Below are positions 63,673-64,000 of a stretch of DNA of 64,000 bases, piece by piece. The stretch's first letter is position 1. Each line of letters begins with the position of its first letter. The notes below the pieces were generated by a model. The model searched no databases, had not been told where the DNA came from, and saw only the letters and a program-made list of their open reading frames with translations. The stretch spans positions 2,170,001-2,234,000 of the forward strand of contig NZ_AP017315.1 in the NCBI RefSeq assembly GCF_002355395.1, written 5' to 3'. The stretch is from Microcella alkaliphila (GTDB lineage: Bacteria > Actinomycetota > Actinomycetes > Actinomycetales > Microbacteriaceae). The position numbers and the translations under genes were made by a program.

Positions 63673-63678
63673 ACCCTA
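63673..63678 (-). promoter_or_regulatory. -10 box of leaderless furA (with -35 TTGAGT at 63696-63701)
   Basis: TAGGGT is 7 bases before ATG 63665 and 17 bases after TTGAGT. This is a complete promoter. Confidence 0.75.
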
Positions 63679-63687
63679 CCCTCTTTA

Positions 63688-63702
63688 TTTGATTAACTCA
63701 AA
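63688..63702. promoter_or_regulatory. FurA operator over the furA -35
   Basis: TTTGA-TTAAC-TCAAA is an AT-rich palindrome in an otherwise GC-rich region. It overlaps the -35 of furA, as in mycobacterial and streptomycete furA-kat operons. Confidence 0.75.
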
Positions 63703-63753
63703 AAAGTGAGCGGTTCGCGTGAGGGGATGCGCGCATCCCGTCGCGATGGACGA

Positions 63754-64000
63754 TCAGTCGGCGACGACCACCCGCGCTCCCCTGCTGATCGGGTCGAGGT
63801 CGCCCGTCTCGCCCGCGAGCGCGGCGCGGCGGCCGAGGCCCCACTGCACCCACAGGAACCACACGAGCGCCACCGTGCCAATGCCGATGCGGATCACGTC
63901 GGGCCACTCCTGCCGTGTGACGACGCCCTCGATGACGCCGCTCACGAGCAGCGCGACAACGAGACCGCCGACCGTCGCGAACAGCGCGCGGCCGTCCTCG
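63754..64000 (-). CDS. SpoIIM/DUF95-family membrane protein, C-terminal fragment (cut by window edge)
   Basis: The frame stays open to the right edge. The visible 81 residues hold two membrane helices (LFATVGGLVVALLVSGVIEGVVT and GIGTVALVWFLWVQWGLG) with the family features SGVIEGxVTxxxxP and LGRRAALAGETGDLD. In Actinobacteria this gene, with an RDD gene, usually accompanies MoxR and DUF58. Here it is on the opposite strand and separated from them by katA-furA. Sporulation is not implied. Assignment is from a partial sequence. Confidence 0.7.
   Translation of the reverse strand, partial: EDGRALFATVGGLVVALLVSGVIEGVVTRQEWPDVIRIGIGTVALVWFLWVQWGLGRRAALAGETGDLDPISRGARVVVAD

Overview
The window is chromosomal DNA from a high-GC actinobacterium, most likely a member of the family Microbacteriaceae. 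The evidence is a WhiB1-type regulator, the mtrA-mtrB-lpqB-comF-hpf-secA block, a PdtaS-type sensor kinase, DUF3117, a FurA-KatA pair, the succinylase branch of diaminopimelate synthesis (dapC, dapD, dapE), and many genes whose start codon lies 6-7 bases after a TAnnnT -10 box (leaderless transcription). There is no rRNA, prophage, insertion sequence or CRISPR array. One tRNA is present (tRNA-Lys, CTT). The left edge cuts mgtE and the right edge cuts a SpoIIM/DUF95 membrane protein.

Layout. 0-4.6 kb: mgtE start, YflT-like stress protein, Mrp P-loop ATPase, a 36-residue membrane peptide divergent from a LysR regulator, TatB, an O-methyltransferase and DUF3117. 4.6-14.3 kb: amino-acid and central metabolism: dapE/dapD (divergent), citrate synthase, and leuB-ilvE-membrane protein-fdxA-dapC (one strand, overlapping genes), then an agmatinase facing a XRE-cupin regulator. 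14.9-24 kb: serA, small membrane proteins, then ilvD-ilvB-ilvN-ilvC. 24-30.4 kb: a complete Mrp/Mnh Na+(K+)/H+ antiporter operon (A/B fused, C, D, E, F, G) that runs directly into ilvD. 30.4-33.3 kb: trehalose synthesis (otsA-otsB) and a decayed sugar-phosphate isomerase. 33.3-38.8 kb: a TetR-MMPL-YhgE/Pip export operon with tandem TetR operators. 39-42 kb: two LysE-type exporters, tRNA-Lys, peroxiredoxin, WhiB1. 42.2-47.4 kb: PdtaS kinase, a CpaE-like ATPase with a degenerate P-loop, a SAF-domain protein, a small HTH protein and an Rv3235-like protein. 47.6-56.2 kb: secA, hpf, comF, lpqB, mtrB, mtrA. 56.3-61.7 kb: an overlapping operon of a membrane protein, DUF4129, DUF4350, MoxR and DUF58. 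61.7-64 kb: katA-furA and the end of spoIIM.

How the genes work together. The dap, ilv, leu and serA genes supply branched-chain amino acids, serine and the lysine/diaminopimelate of the cell wall. mtrAB-lpqB, the MoxR/DUF58 operon, secA and tatB handle the envelope and export. The Mrp antiporter and otsAB fit salt and osmotic stress. katA-furA, the peroxiredoxin and WhiB1 deal with oxidative or redox signals.

The most notable observations are: the recurring leaderless promoter geometry; a perfect palindrome spanning the -10 box and start codon of the LysR gene; an operator centred on the -35 of the agmatinase promoter; a clearly lower-GC ilvD joined to the antiporter operon; a degenerate ABC-ATPase-like tail on the MMPL transporter; the CpaE-like ATPase that has lost both P-loop lysines; a pseudogene upstream of otsA; and a furA-katA pair lying between the DUF58 and SpoIIM genes. 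I found no clearly new multi-gene system. The SAF/CpaE-like/HTH group and the MMPL-NBD fusion are the best candidates for undescribed biology.
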